64,000 bases of DNA from an uncultured Acidimicrobiales bacterium (GCA_938015295.1 CALLQB010000008.1:62001-126000); one strand, 5' to 3'. Positions 44,911 through 53,448 are shown, numbered from the stretch's first letter. Notes: generated by a model not told the origin, from the sequence alone. Numbers and translations are program-made.

Positions 44911-46208
44911 TAGGCCGACCAGGCAAACCAGAAGGTATCGAGGTGGACCACCGGTTCGAGCTCTCTTCCGACCAAAGGTCCACCGGTAGCGCGGCCACTG
45001 AGCGACCACACCGACTCGGTCAGGGTATCGACGAAGTTTTCACCACGCAGCTCGAAGTCGAGTTGCTGGCCGTCGATCAACGGAACGAACGCTGCGGTGG
45101 AACCCACATCGCGGCCGTCGGCGACGCGTTCTCCATCGAGCGCCGAGGATTGTCCTGCCCGCCAAAACAGCACAACCTCGGCACCGCCGACCCGGGCGGC
45201 CAGCACGCCAGCGTCAGAAAGACCGGTCAGCGACACGGCAAGGGCGTCTTGACCGGAACCAATCCCCACCACACGACTCTTGGGCGGCAACCGGGGGTCA
45301 ACGACGCCCGTAATGAATCCGGCGGGAGCTCGCTCGATGCTTTCGTAGTTGGCGTACGGCGACTCGCCGTAGGGGGCGTTCACGCCGGTGTCGCGGGTCA
45401 ACACCAGCGCCCCCGGATACGCGGCCTTGGCGTCAGCCCACGACATCGTCGCCGCCGGCAACACCGTCAGTTCGGCGCCGGTCAGGGTGCCCACGACGGC
45501 TCGGCCGTCGAAGTGCGTCCACAGCGACTCGGTCTGGCGGTCGTACATTACGAGGGCAGATTTATACAGCGCTCCCGATGTGCCGAAATCAAGAGTCCGG
45601 CCGTCGACAACGCGCTCGACAGCCACCACCGAATTACACAACGGGCAATAGGTGAGTGCCACTGGTCGGCCATCGATCTCGTCGTTGACAATCTCGTGCC
45701 AGATCAGAATCTGCAGAGGGTAGATGTGCGTTTCGGCACCGAGAGAAAGCACCGCGACTGGTTCGTTGTCTTCCAGCCAGTCGTGAGGGTCGTCGGTGCC
45801 TTCAGGGCTGTCGGTGCTGTCGGTGCTGTCGGTGCTGACAGGTTCGAACGACGGCCCGTCGATACTCGGGATGCCATCGAGTCCGGGCCCTCCCGACACA
45901 ATCATGTTGGGGTCGACCAACGCGTCGGGAAACCGTTCGCGATCGAGATGACGCGGCGGCACAGCGGAATTTTCGACCGGGCGCGGCGCACGGGCCATCA
46001 CGTCGAGGGCTCGACGTTGCGCATCGGGGTACTCGGCTTCGATCGAGCTTTCGTCCGCAACAGCAACCTCGCTCGCGACAAGCTCAGCCCCCTGCTCCGA
46101 CGACGCAGAACATCCTTGGGTGCCCGCGAGCAACATCGCGGCGCCAACAAGTATCCCAACACGCACAACTTTTCCAGAACGCACGGGTGAGAAACGGCCA
46201 GCAGTCAT
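44883..46208 (-). CDS. DUF3179 lipoprotein
   Basis: This 441-residue protein has a lipoprotein signal (VGILVGAAMLLAGTQGC, lipid Cys near residue 33). After an acidic linker with a short Asp-Ser-Thr repeat, the DUF3179 domain follows: VAVLSLGAETHIYPLQILIW, HEIVNDEIDGRPVALTYCPL, CNSVVAVERVVDG and TLDFGTSGALYKSALVMYDR, ESLWTHFDGRAVVG. The CPLC pair is conserved in this family, whose role is unknown; thiol or metal binding outside the membrane is a guess. Start ATG 46208 fits the signal peptide; the longer frame reads through a 12-bp repeat. Confidence 0.85.
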   Translation of the reverse strand: MTAGRFSPVRSGKVVRVGILVGAAMLLAGTQGCSASSEQGAELVASEVAVADESSIEAEYPDAQRRALDVMARAPRPVENSAVPPRHLDRERFPDALVDPNMIVSGGPGLDGIPSIDGPSFEPVSTDSTDSTDSPEGTDDPHDWLEDNEPVAVLSLGAETHIYPLQILIWHEIVNDEIDGRPVALTYCPLCNSVVAVERVVDGRTLDFGTSGALYKSALVMYDRQTESLWTHFDGRAVVGTLTGAELTVLPAATMSWADAKAAYPGALVLTRDTGVNAPYGESPYANYESIERAPAGFITGVVDPRLPPKSRVVGIGSGQDALAVSLTGLSDAGVLAARVGGAEVVLFWRAGQSSALDGERVADGRDVGSTAAFVPLIDGQQLDFELRGENFVDTLTESVWSLSGRATGGPLVGRELEPVVHLDTFWFAWSAYHPATEVVD

Positions 46209-46213
46209 GCAAT

Positions 46214-46258
46214 ATTCCCAACGACATTCCCAACGACATTCCCAACGAGATTCCCAAG
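46214..46258. repeat. 12-bp tandem repeat between DUF3179 and livH
   Basis: ATTCCCAACGAC is repeated at 46214-46225, 46226-46237 and 46238-46249 (last base G), followed by a partial fourth copy. It starts 6 bp before the DUF3179 ATG and so forms its leader; copy changes could alter expression. Confidence 0.85.
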
Positions 46259-46338
46259 GGTCCCCCGCTTCTCGTCGACGAGCAGCAAGAAGTACGGTGA
46301 ACGAGTCCGATCCCCAACGATGCGGCGGAGACAACAAG

Positions 46339-47679
46339 TTGAACCGTTTAACAAAACTCATCGCTGCGCTGGCGATTCTTGGGTTCGCCATTCTTGGGTT
46401 AGCGCCACAGTCGCTCGCCCAAGACGACGGCCAGTCGATGTTCGGCACGCTCACATATGAGAACGAAGAGGGCGAAAAAGTTCCCGCCGAAGGCGTGCGG
46501 ATCTTCTCGGAAGGTATCGGCGAAGCAGTATCTGATGCCGATGGCGCATGGTCGATTCCGGTACCTGGCGCAGGATCATTTCCTCTCGAAATCGACACCT
46601 CAACGCTGCCCGATGGCGTCAACCTCAAAAACGCCGACCGCGCGGTTCTCGATGTGCTCGTAGAAGCGGGCCAAGAAAAGCGAGCGCTCTTTGGCCTGTT
46701 GTTCGGCGAAGCTGGCTCTACCGCCGAACTCACACAAGGCGAGGGCGTTTCCGGACGCCGGATCGCACAGCTTTCTGTCGAAGGCCTCAAGCAAGGCCTC
46801 TATCTGGCAATGGCAGCCATTGGCCTCTCGCTCATCTTCGGTACCACCGGGCTGGTCAACTTCGCCCACGCCGAACTGGTCACGTGGGGAATGCTTTCAA
46901 CCTTCCTCTTCAATGCCTACGGTTTCGCCGGATTCATCGGGTTCCTGGCGCCGTTGCCGCCGCCGTTTGGCGGGGGTGTCAACCTCATATTCGCTGCCAT
47001 TTTCGGCATGATCTGCGGTGGCCTAATGGGATATCTTCTCGACCGCACGATCTTCCGTAACCTGCGTCGTAGTGGCACCAGCCTCATCGCGCAGATGGTC
47101 ATCACCATCGGCATGTCGATCCTGATGCGCTACGTGTTTGTCTACAACTTTGGTGGCTCACCTCGGTCGTTTAAAGACTTCTCCGCTCAAACCGCATGGT
47201 CAATCGGGCCGGTCGACATCACCCCGAAAGACTTCACGGCAATGGCGCTGTCTATCGTGATTTTGATCATGGTTGGCCTCCTGTTGCAGCTCACCCGAAT
47301 GGGCAAAGCAATGCGGGCGGTTGCCGACAACCGAGACCTTGCAGAGTCTTCTGGCATCGACGTACAAAAAGTCATCAGTGTTGTTTGGATTGCCGGCGGT
47401 TCGCTGGCTGCGCTCGGCGGCGTCTTCTTCGGACTCGATCAGATCAAGTGGGATTTCGGTTTCCGAATCCTGCTGTTGATCTTTGCTGCGGTAACGCTCG
47501 GTGGTCTCGGCACTGCCTACGGCGCTCTGGTCGGCGCTCTTATCGTTGGACTCGTCATCAACCTGTCGACCATCTGGATCGACGTGGAACTCAAAAACAT
47601 GATTGCCCTGCTGGTAATGGTTCTGATCTTGATGTTCCGACCGCAAGGCATTCTTGGACGAGCAGAGAGGATTGGCTGA
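46339..47679 (+). CDS. livH: branched-chain amino acid ABC transporter permease LivH with exported N-terminal beta-sandwich domain
   Basis: This 446-residue protein begins, if TTG 46339 is the start, with a signal-like segment (LNRLTKLIAALAILGFAILG, ending SLAQ). About 75 residues of carboxypeptidase-regulatory-like beta-sandwich follow (SMFGTLTYENEEGEKVPAEG, then DADGAWSIPVPGAGSF). After a linker, the LivH permease starts near residue 150 (GLYLAMAAIGLSLIFGTTGL, VNFAHAELVTWGML) with the EAA-like GKAMRAVADNRDLAESSGID. Ordinary LivH lacks the first 150 residues. GGAG sits 8 nt before the TTG; GTG 46297 is an alternative start. It is the first gene of livHMGF. Confidence 0.85.
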   Translation: MNRLTKLIAALAILGFAILGLAPQSLAQDDGQSMFGTLTYENEEGEKVPAEGVRIFSEGIGEAVSDADGAWSIPVPGAGSFPLEIDTSTLPDGVNLKNADRAVLDVLVEAGQEKRALFGLLFGEAGSTAELTQGEGVSGRRIAQLSVEGLKQGLYLAMAAIGLSLIFGTTGLVNFAHAELVTWGMLSTFLFNAYGFAGFIGFLAPLPPPFGGGVNLIFAAIFGMICGGLMGYLLDRTIFRNLRRSGTSLIAQMVITIGMSILMRYVFVYNFGGSPRSFKDFSAQTAWSIGPVDITPKDFTAMALSIVILIMVGLLLQLTRMGKAMRAVADNRDLAESSGIDVQKVISVVWIAGGSLAALGGVFFGLDQIKWDFGFRILLLIFAAVTLGGLGTAYGALVGALIVGLVINLSTIWIDVELKNMIALLVMVLILMFRPQGILGRAERIG

Positions 47680-47680
47680 C

Positions 47681-48694
47681 ATGGACTGGGGTCAGATTCT
47701 CACACAGATCTTCTCGCAAGGCTTTGGCACACAGGCGGTCGTCTTCGCCTTGGCTGGCATTGGTCTGAACATTCATTTTGGCTACACCGGTCTGCTGAAC
47801 TTTGGCCAGGTTGGTTTCATGGCAGCTGGCGCATACGGCGTTGGTATGGCCGTGTTCTGGCTCGAGTGGAACTTCTGGTTCGGCATCTTGTTGGGCATTG
47901 CTTACTGCCTTGGTTTGGCACTTCTTCTCGGCGTACCAACCCTGCGACTACGGGCCGATTATCTCGGTATCACCACTATCGCCGCGTCAGAGGCCATCCG
48001 CCTTTTCGTTCGCTGGCGCGGCAACCGTGAGCGCACCGGCGCATCGGAGGGCATCAACGACTTTGCCGATCCCTTCTACGCCAACAACATCTTCACCAGG
48101 CCAGGTTCGCAGTCCTACAAGTTCCTGTTCTTTGAATACCGGGCCGATGACCTTTGGGTCATGCTGATCGGCTGGACTGTCGTGGCCTTGTGTGTGCTTG
48201 TGACCTGGCAACTGATGCGCAGCCCTTGGGGTCGTGTACTCAAAGCCATCCGCGAAGACGAAGATGCAGTGCGGGCTCTCGGCAAGAACGCCTTGAGCTA
48301 CAAGCTGCAGGCCCTAGCCCTAGGTGGTGTCATCGGCGGTCTTGGCGGCATGTTGCAGGTCATCGATAAGCAGTCAGTGCAGCCCGATACGTTCAACCCG
48401 GTCATCACCTTCATGATCTGGACCGTCATCATCGTTGGCGGCGTCGGGCGCGTATGGTCGCCGGTTATCGGCGCCATCATTTTCTGGGCGCTCATCAGCG
48501 GTTTGGAAGTGTTCTTACGAGAGCTGCTGCAGACTGGCGCGGGCGACGAGTTCGAGCAATTCCTCAACCTCAACGTTTCCAACGTCAGTCAGGTGAAGTT
48601 CATGGCATTTGGTCTTGGACTGATGCTGCTAATGCGTTTCAGACCTCAGGGAATCTTTGGCTCACGAGAGGAAATGGCACTCGATGACCGGTAA
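47681..48694 (+). CDS. livM: branched-chain amino acid ABC transporter permease LivM
   Basis: This 337-residue membrane permease forms the translocation path with LivH. Family segments include FALAGIGLNIHFGYTGLLNF, LGVPTLRLRADYLGITTIAA and SPWGRVLKAIREDEDAVRAL, the loop that meets the ATPase. The ATG at 47681 follows the livH stop by 1 bp and has AGAGAGG upstream. Its 3' end overlaps livG by 11 bp. Confidence 0.93.
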   Translation: MDWGQILTQIFSQGFGTQAVVFALAGIGLNIHFGYTGLLNFGQVGFMAAGAYGVGMAVFWLEWNFWFGILLGIAYCLGLALLLGVPTLRLRADYLGITTIAASEAIRLFVRWRGNRERTGASEGINDFADPFYANNIFTRPGSQSYKFLFFEYRADDLWVMLIGWTVVALCVLVTWQLMRSPWGRVLKAIREDEDAVRALGKNALSYKLQALALGGVIGGLGGMLQVIDKQSVQPDTFNPVITFMIWTVIIVGGVGRVWSPVIGAIIFWALISGLEVFLRELLQTGAGDEFEQFLNLNVSNVSQVKFMAFGLGLMLLMRFRPQGIFGSREEMALDDR

Positions 48695-49640
48695 CGAGCC
48701 AACCAACGAGATCGTTCTCGGCGTAACCGCCGGTGGCGGAGGTGCCGCAGGCGCCGAGATGGAACACGACAATCCCGTAGCGGGGCTCTTCGACGACATC
48801 GAGGGCACCCCCGGTGTCGCCAAACCCGATCCAATCCTCGTAGCAAAAGGGGTACGCCGGTCATTCGGCGGCCTTGTCGCTGTCGATGTTGACTATCTCG
48901 AAGTCCAGCGCGGGGCAATCACTGCGCTTATTGGCCCGAACGGTGCCGGCAAGACGACGTTCTTCAACCTGCTGACCGGTTTCGACAAAGCCGACACGGG
49001 CCATGTCGAACTCAACGGCGATTCCATCGACGGTGTCGCGAGCTACAAGCTCGCCTCGCGTGGCATGGTCCGCACGTTCCAGCTCACCAAGGCTCTTTCA
49101 AAGTTGAGTGTTCTTGAGAACATGAAACTCGGCGCCAAGGATCAGGGCGGCGAGAGCATGGCCAAGGCGCTCATCACCCCGCTGTGGCGCCGCCGCGAAA
49201 ACGAAGTCGAAGAACAGGCTCGTGGCTTGCTCGATCGCTTTAACCTCACCCACATGTCCGACGAATTCGCCGGAACGCTCTCCGGCGGACAACGAAAGCT
49301 CGTCGAAATGGCTCGAGCTCTAATGACCGATCCCGAGCTGGTGATGCTCGACGAACCAATGGCCGGCGTGAACCCCGCCCTGACGCAGTCACTGCTAGGG
49401 CACGTGAAACAGCTTCGTGCCGAGAAGCGCACGGTGATCTTTGTCGAACACGACATGGACGTTGTGCGTGACATCAGCGACTGGGTTGTCGTTATGGCCG
49501 AAGGTCGCATCATCGCCGAAGGAACTCCCGAGTCCATTGGCAAAAACCAGGCGGTAGTCGATGCGTACCTCGGTTCAAGCCACGACAGCGCACTCGACTT
49601 CAGCGACGACGACACCCCAAGCGAGGCAAGCGATGCGTGA
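48684..49640 (+). CDS. livG: branched-chain amino acid ABC transporter ATPase LivG with N-terminal extension
   Basis: This 318-residue ATPase has Walker A LIGPNGAGKTTFFNLLTGF, signature LSGGQRKLVEMARAL, Walker B LVMLDEPMAGVNP and switch His in VEHDMDVV. The first 50 residues are an extra Gly/Ala/Asp-rich extension not found in typical LivG. The start is ATG 48684 within the livM end. It overlaps livF by 8 bp (ATGCGTGA), so translation of all four permease/ATPase genes is coupled. Confidence 0.92.
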   Translation: MTGNEPTNEIVLGVTAGGGGAAGAEMEHDNPVAGLFDDIEGTPGVAKPDPILVAKGVRRSFGGLVAVDVDYLEVQRGAITALIGPNGAGKTTFFNLLTGFDKADTGHVELNGDSIDGVASYKLASRGMVRTFQLTKALSKLSVLENMKLGAKDQGGESMAKALITPLWRRRENEVEEQARGLLDRFNLTHMSDEFAGTLSGGQRKLVEMARALMTDPELVMLDEPMAGVNPALTQSLLGHVKQLRAEKRTVIFVEHDMDVVRDISDWVVVMAEGRIIAEGTPESIGKNQAVVDAYLGSSHDSALDFSDDDTPSEASDA

Positions 49641-50364
49641 TGACCTTCTGATCCATGTCGACAACGTGACCGCCGGGTACATCCCGGGCGTCGACATTCT
49701 CAACAGTTGCTCCCTTGAGCTCGCCGATGGCGAACTGGTTGGCATTATCGGCCCGAACGGCGCCGGAAAGTCGACGCTGCTAAAGGCCCTGTTTGGCCTC
49801 ATCAACATCCGCATCGGCACCGTGAGTTACCGGGGCGAAGACATCACGGGCATGACGGCTCACGAACTGGTGTCACGTGGCATTGGCTACGTGCCGCAAA
49901 ACAACAACGTCTTTCCGTCGCTCACCATTGGTGAGAACCTCGAGATGGGCGTGTTTCTCAAGCCGAAAACGTACAAAGACCGCCTTGAGTTCGTCACCGA
50001 CATGTTCCCCCGTCTCGGCGAACGGATTGGCCAACGGGCTGGCTCGTTGTCGGGTGGCGAGCGCCAGATGTTGGCGATGGGTCGTGCGCTGATGATGGAC
50101 CCTGGTGTGCTGCTGCTAGACGAGCCCTCAGCAGGTCTGTCGCCAATGCTGCAGGATCAGGTGTTCGTCAACACCAAAAAAATCAACAGCTCAGGTGTCG
50201 CTGTGGTGATGGTCGAGCAGAACGCTTCGCGCTGTCTGCAGATCTGCGATCGCGGGTACGTTCTCGATCAGGGCACCAACGCGTACACCGACACGGGTCG
50301 CAATTTGCTGACCGATCCGAAGGTCATCGAGCTCTACCTCGGCACGCTGACCCAGGCGCATTAG
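49633..50364 (+). CDS. livF: branched-chain amino acid ABC transporter ATPase LivF
   Basis: This 243-residue ATPase has Walker A IIGPNGAGKSTLLKALFG, the LivF-type GIGYVPQNNNVFPSLTIGEN, signature LSGGERQMLAMGRALMMDPG and Walker B LLLDEPSAGLSP. With LivG it powers uptake through LivHM. The start ATG 49633 overlaps the livG end. Its stop is 1 bp from that of the convergent DeoR gene, so no room exists for a separate terminator. Confidence 0.94.
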   Translation: MRDDLLIHVDNVTAGYIPGVDILNSCSLELADGELVGIIGPNGAGKSTLLKALFGLINIRIGTVSYRGEDITGMTAHELVSRGIGYVPQNNNVFPSLTIGENLEMGVFLKPKTYKDRLEFVTDMFPRLGERIGQRAGSLSGGERQMLAMGRALMMDPGVLLLDEPSAGLSPMLQDQVFVNTKKINSSGVAVVMVEQNASRCLQICDRGYVLDQGTNAYTDTGRNLLTDPKVIELYLGTLTQAH

Positions 50365-50365
50365 T

Positions 50366-51082
50366 TCACCCTGGTTTTCCGGGTTCGACGATCAACGTAT
50401 CGATCTCGTCAGCCGCACAGATGACAAAGGGCGCTGCAGTGCCAACCTTTTCGCGGTTAACCGGCACGATTGTTTCGCCGGCCGCCGCCATCAGTGCTCG
50501 TTTGGTGGCGACCTCAGCGTGTGAGTTTGTCGAAGCGCCATGCGTGGTGTCGAACCCGCACACGCCCACAACCGCGAGATCGAGTCGGTAGTTGCGCCAC
50601 GCGTCGACCGTGTCGGGACCGACCGTGGCCATCCAGTTGAGGTCGACCACGCCGCCCAGGAGAACCACGTCGGCGTGGGTATGTCCTGCCAGAGCTACGG
50701 CGGCAGCTGGGCTATTCGTAACGATGGTGACAGCCAATGTTTGGGGGATTGTTGCGGCCACAGCCACACAGGTCGACCCGGCGTCGAGGCCGATGACCTG
50801 ACCAGCGCGGAAACGGTCAACAATCATCGCGGCGAGTCGAGCGGCCCCGTCATCTTGGGTGCTTCGGCCAAGGAACGAGTTGGGAAGGCGCGAGAGGCGG
50901 ACGGCCCCGCCGTGCACTCGCCGTAGGAGACCACGGTCGTGCAACGTTCGCAAGTCCCGACGCACCGAGTCGACCGAGACGTCGAGTGCAGCAGCTGCGT
51001 CGTTCGTGAGCACTTTGCCCGAAGCTGCCAGCTGATCGAGGATCCAACCGTGCCGTTCATCGACGAGATCTTGCGCTGACAT
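50366..51082 (-). CDS. DeoR-family transcription regulator
   Basis: This 238-residue regulator has the N-terminal DeoR helix-turn-helix (RHGWILDQLAASGKVLTNDA, VSVDSVRRDLRTLHDRGLLR, VHGGAV) and a C-terminal sugar-phosphate-sensing domain (IGLDAGSTCVAVAATIPQ, TNSPAAAVAL, DVVLLGGVVDLN, AVVGVCGFD). Such proteins usually repress sugar or nucleoside genes until a phosphorylated sugar binds. The ATG sits 6 nt after TATCGT, so the mRNA is probably leaderless. It is divergent from a Nudix hydrolase, a likely target. Confidence 0.9.
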   Translation of the reverse strand: MSAQDLVDERHGWILDQLAASGKVLTNDAAAALDVSVDSVRRDLRTLHDRGLLRRVHGGAVRLSRLPNSFLGRSTQDDGAARLAAMIVDRFRAGQVIGLDAGSTCVAVAATIPQTLAVTIVTNSPAAAVALAGHTHADVVLLGGVVDLNWMATVGPDTVDAWRNYRLDLAVVGVCGFDTTHGASTNSHAEVATKRALMAAAGETIVPVNREKVGTAAPFVICAADEIDTLIVEPGKPG

Positions 51083-51088
51083 TGCTGC

Positions 51089-51094
51089 ACGATA
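51089..51094 (-). promoter_or_regulatory. -10 box of leaderless deoR-type regulator
   Basis: TATCGT on the minus strand ends 6 nt before the ATG at 51082. Confidence 0.55.
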
Positions 51095-51117
51095 CTACAC
51101 GACCCTGCATGTTGGTG

Positions 51118-51131
51118 GTGCAAACGTGCAC
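51118..51131. promoter_or_regulatory. inverted repeat between DeoR and Nudix genes, candidate operator
   Basis: GTGCA-AACG-TGCAC is a perfect 5+5 inverted repeat. It lies at the -35 position of the Nudix promoter (-10 at 51141), where a bound repressor would block transcription. Confidence 0.4.
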
Positions 51132-51140
51132 CGAGTGGCT

Positions 51141-51146
51141 TACCGT
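51141..51146 (+). promoter_or_regulatory. -10 box of leaderless Nudix gene
   Basis: TACCGT ends 6 nt before the ATG at 51153. GGAGGA lies directly against the ATG, too close to be a normal ribosome site. Confidence 0.5.
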
Positions 51147-51152
51147 GGAGGA

Positions 51153-51764
51153 ATGACCGACAGCTATCCCTCGACCAATCCCCGCGTTCGCATCTCGGCA
51201 CTCGAGGTGCTTTCCGACAACTGGTACACCCTGCGAAAGGTCACCTTCGAGTATCTCGGCCGCGACAACCGTTGGACCACACAAGAACGCGAGGCCTACG
51301 ACCGAGGAAACGGCGCCACCGTGCTTCTTATCGACTGGCAGCGCCGCACAGTGCTCCTTACACGCCAGTTTCGGGCTCCGGCGTATCTCAACGGCCACGA
51401 CGACGGCATGCTCTTGGAGGCGCCAGCAGGGCTTCTCGATCTCGACGACGCAGAGACCGCCATCCGTCGCGAAGCCGAAGAAGAAACCGGCTGTCGGATC
51501 GACACGATCACCCAAATCTTCGACCTGTACATGAGCCCTGGCTCGGTAACCGAGAGGGTGGTGTTCTTCGTCGCCGAATATTCACCCCAGCATCGTGTCG
51601 ATGAGGGTGGCGGACTTACGGGCGAGGGTGAAGATATCGAAGTCGTCGAACTCGATCTTGACCAGGCTTTTGCCCAAGTTGCGAGTGGCGAGATCAACGA
51701 CGGCAAAACGGTACTGCTCTTGCAGTGGGCGCAGCTGCACGGCCCCGCTGCGTTCGCAATCTGA
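51153..51764 (+). CDS. Nudix hydrolase, ADP-ribose/GDP-mannose pyrophosphatase-like
   Basis: This 203-residue protein has the ADP-sugar pyrophosphatase layout: VLSDNWYTLRKVTFEYL at the N-terminus, NGATVLLIDWQRRTVLLTRQ, FRAPAYLNG, and a Nudix box PAGLLDLDDAETAIRREAEE followed by ETGCRI. The later SPGSVTERVVFFVAEY holds a conserved Glu of the group. Hydrolysis of a nucleoside-diphosphate sugar is expected. It is divergent from the DeoR regulator, which often senses phosphosugars, so regulation by it is plausible. Confidence 0.88.
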   Translation: MTDSYPSTNPRVRISALEVLSDNWYTLRKVTFEYLGRDNRWTTQEREAYDRGNGATVLLIDWQRRTVLLTRQFRAPAYLNGHDDGMLLEAPAGLLDLDDAETAIRREAEEETGCRIDTITQIFDLYMSPGSVTERVVFFVAEYSPQHRVDEGGGLTGEGEDIEVVELDLDQAFAQVASGEINDGKTVLLLQWAQLHGPAAFAI

Positions 51765-51770
51765 AAACGA

Positions 51771-51806
51771 CGAAAGGGGCCTGACCCGCAGGCCAGACCC
51801 CTTCGT
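51771..51806. terminator. imperfect terminator hairpin between Nudix gene and livK
   Basis: GGCCTG (51778-51783) pairs with CAGGCC (51789-51794) around ACCCG, and flanking AAGG/CCTT bases extend the stem with mismatches. The segment resembles the GGGGTCAGGCAC hairpins at 17292 and 20621. It lies between convergent genes. Confidence 0.5.
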
Positions 51807-51856
51807 TAACACGTTCTGCTCACACCACTAGGGCATGAGCCGATCCACAAGTGGGA

Positions 51857-53278
51857 TCAGGAAGCAAAGACGTAACGTGCCTGATCGGCATCTGCGCCGT
51901 CTGCGCCGTAGGTGTCAATGCGGAAGCTTGCTGCTGCAGGCTCACCGGCTTCGACGAACTCGTACGGTCCGCCAAGACCGTCGTAGTCAATGTCTTCGCC
52001 AGCGTCGACGAGTGCGATGCACTCAGCGAAGGTGGTGCACTTGGTGCCGCCACCAGTGACGCCGTTGATCTCAGCTGCCACGTCTACACCGTTGTCCGAG
52101 CCAGCAACTGCTGCTGCGAGGGCAACAATGACGACTGAGTCGTAGGTCTCTGCACCGTAGGCGGTTTCTTCTGGTCCGCCCATTGCCTCTTCGAGACGAG
52201 CGATGAAGTCAGAGATGGTGCCAAGGTCAACCGACGGTGTGGTCTGAGCAAAGCCTTCGAGGATCGAAGGATCATCGAGCTCACCGTTGATTCCAGCGTT
52301 ACCATCGACGCCCCAAACGTTTACGTCGCTCAGTGGGCCAATACCACGCTCATGCATCGTGGTGATGATGTTCGCGGACTCAGCGAAACCAATGACAACG
52401 ATTGCGTCGCTGCCGGCTTCGACGAGCTGGTCTACCTCAGCATCGAAGCTTTCGATGTCGACGGCGTACGGGATGAAGGCGTTGACGGTTCCGCCGGAGC
52501 CTTCAAAGTTGTCCTTCAACGCATCGGCGAGGCCCTGTCCGTATGATTCCTGACGGAACAGGATCGATACCGACTCGTTGCCCTGGTCGAGGATTTCGTT
52601 CGCAAGAACGCGACCCTGGAGAAGGTCTGACGGGGCGGTACGGAAGTACAGGCCATTGTCGTTGTAGGTGGTGAAGTCAGGCGAGGTGTTCGCTGGCGAG
52701 AACTGGATTACGCCAGCGCCAGTGATCTTGTCGATGACAGTCTTTGATACAGCTGAAGAAGCCGCGCCCATGATTGCGTCAGCGTTGAGGCTGAGAAGAC
52801 GGTCGACCTCTGAGTTTGCGGTGTCAGTGGTGGTGTCGCCAGAGTCGCCCTGTTCAAGGACGACGTCTGCGCCGAGGACGCCGCCAGCAGCGTTGATGTC
52901 CTGGACTGCGAGCTCTGCACCCCAAACCTCGGCTGGGCCGAGGAATGCAAGGTCACCGGTGACCGGAAGGATGGTTCCAATGGTGAGGACGCCGTCGCCG
53001 CCACCTTCTTCCATTGCTTCTTCTTCCATGGCTTCTTCTTCCATGGCTTCATCTTCGTCATCGCCGGTGACTGCCTCTTCAACTGACTCAGCGGCATCGC
53101 CGGCAGCATCGGTGGCATCTTCAACGACGTCGCCAGCAGCGTCAGCGGCATCGCCAGCTGCGTCGCCAGCAGCATCAGCGGCGTCGCCGACAGCGTCGGT
53201 CACATCGCTTCCGCAGGCACTTGCTACAAGAGCAAAGGTAAAGACAATGGCGAGCAATCGCCAGAACTTGGTTGTCAT
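51857..53278 (-). CDS. livK: branched-chain amino acid ABC transporter substrate-binding lipoprotein
   Basis: This 473-residue protein has a lipoprotein signal (LLAIVFTFALVASACGS, lipid Cys near 18). A 75-residue low-complexity linker of Asp/Ala/Gly units and then Glu/Met/Ala units follows (DAAGDAAGDAADAAGDVVED, MEEEAMEEEAMEEGGG). From residue about 95 the periplasmic-binding-protein fold of the LivJ/LivK type starts (GVLTIGTILPVTGDLAFLGP, ELAVQDINAAGGVLGADV, ADAIMGAASSAVSKTVIDKI). It delivers an amino acid or amide to LivHMGF, whose genes lie 1.5 kb away on the other strand. AAGGAGG is 10 nt before ATG 53278, a strong ribosome site. Confidence 0.93.
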   Translation of the reverse strand: MTTKFWRLLAIVFTFALVASACGSDVTDAVGDAADAAGDAAGDAADAAGDVVEDATDAAGDAAESVEEAVTGDDEDEAMEEEAMEEEAMEEGGGDGVLTIGTILPVTGDLAFLGPAEVWGAELAVQDINAAGGVLGADVVLEQGDSGDTTTDTANSEVDRLLSLNADAIMGAASSAVSKTVIDKITGAGVIQFSPANTSPDFTTYNDNGLYFRTAPSDLLQGRVLANEILDQGNESVSILFRQESYGQGLADALKDNFEGSGGTVNAFIPYAVDIESFDAEVDQLVEAGSDAIVVIGFAESANIITTMHERGIGPLSDVNVWGVDGNAGINGELDDPSILEGFAQTTPSVDLGTISDFIARLEEAMGGPEETAYGAETYDSVVIVALAAAVAGSDNGVDVAAEINGVTGGGTKCTTFAECIALVDAGEDIDYDGLGGPYEFVEAGEPAAASFRIDTYGADGADADQARYVFAS

Positions 53279-53365
53279 TATTGGTTTCCCTCCTTGGAAA
53301 TCAAAGCCCTGGTGGGGCCAGCTAGAAATGTTACTCACCTCACACAGCGATCCGCAGTCGCGCTA

Positions 53366-53415
53366 AGCAAAATTGCTGACGTTGGTGGCTGACTTCGTTG
53401 CAAATTCGCCAATTT
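53366..53415. promoter_or_regulatory. two short inverted repeats upstream of livK
   Basis: AGCAA-AA-TTGCT (53366-53377) and AAATT-CGCC-AATTT (53402-53415) lie 88-137 bp before the livK start, with centres 37 bp apart. Both are AT-rich in a GC-rich region and could be operator or promoter DNA; no known regulator can be named. Confidence 0.35.
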
Positions 53416-53448
53416 CGGAAGAAAAATCCCCGTGCGTTTTCTGTCCGT

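Noticed and set aside
46209-46790. 193-codon N-terminal extension of the DUF3179 protein
   Set aside because: It reads through the 12-bp repeats and over the start of livH, and would bury the clear lipoprotein signal at 46208.
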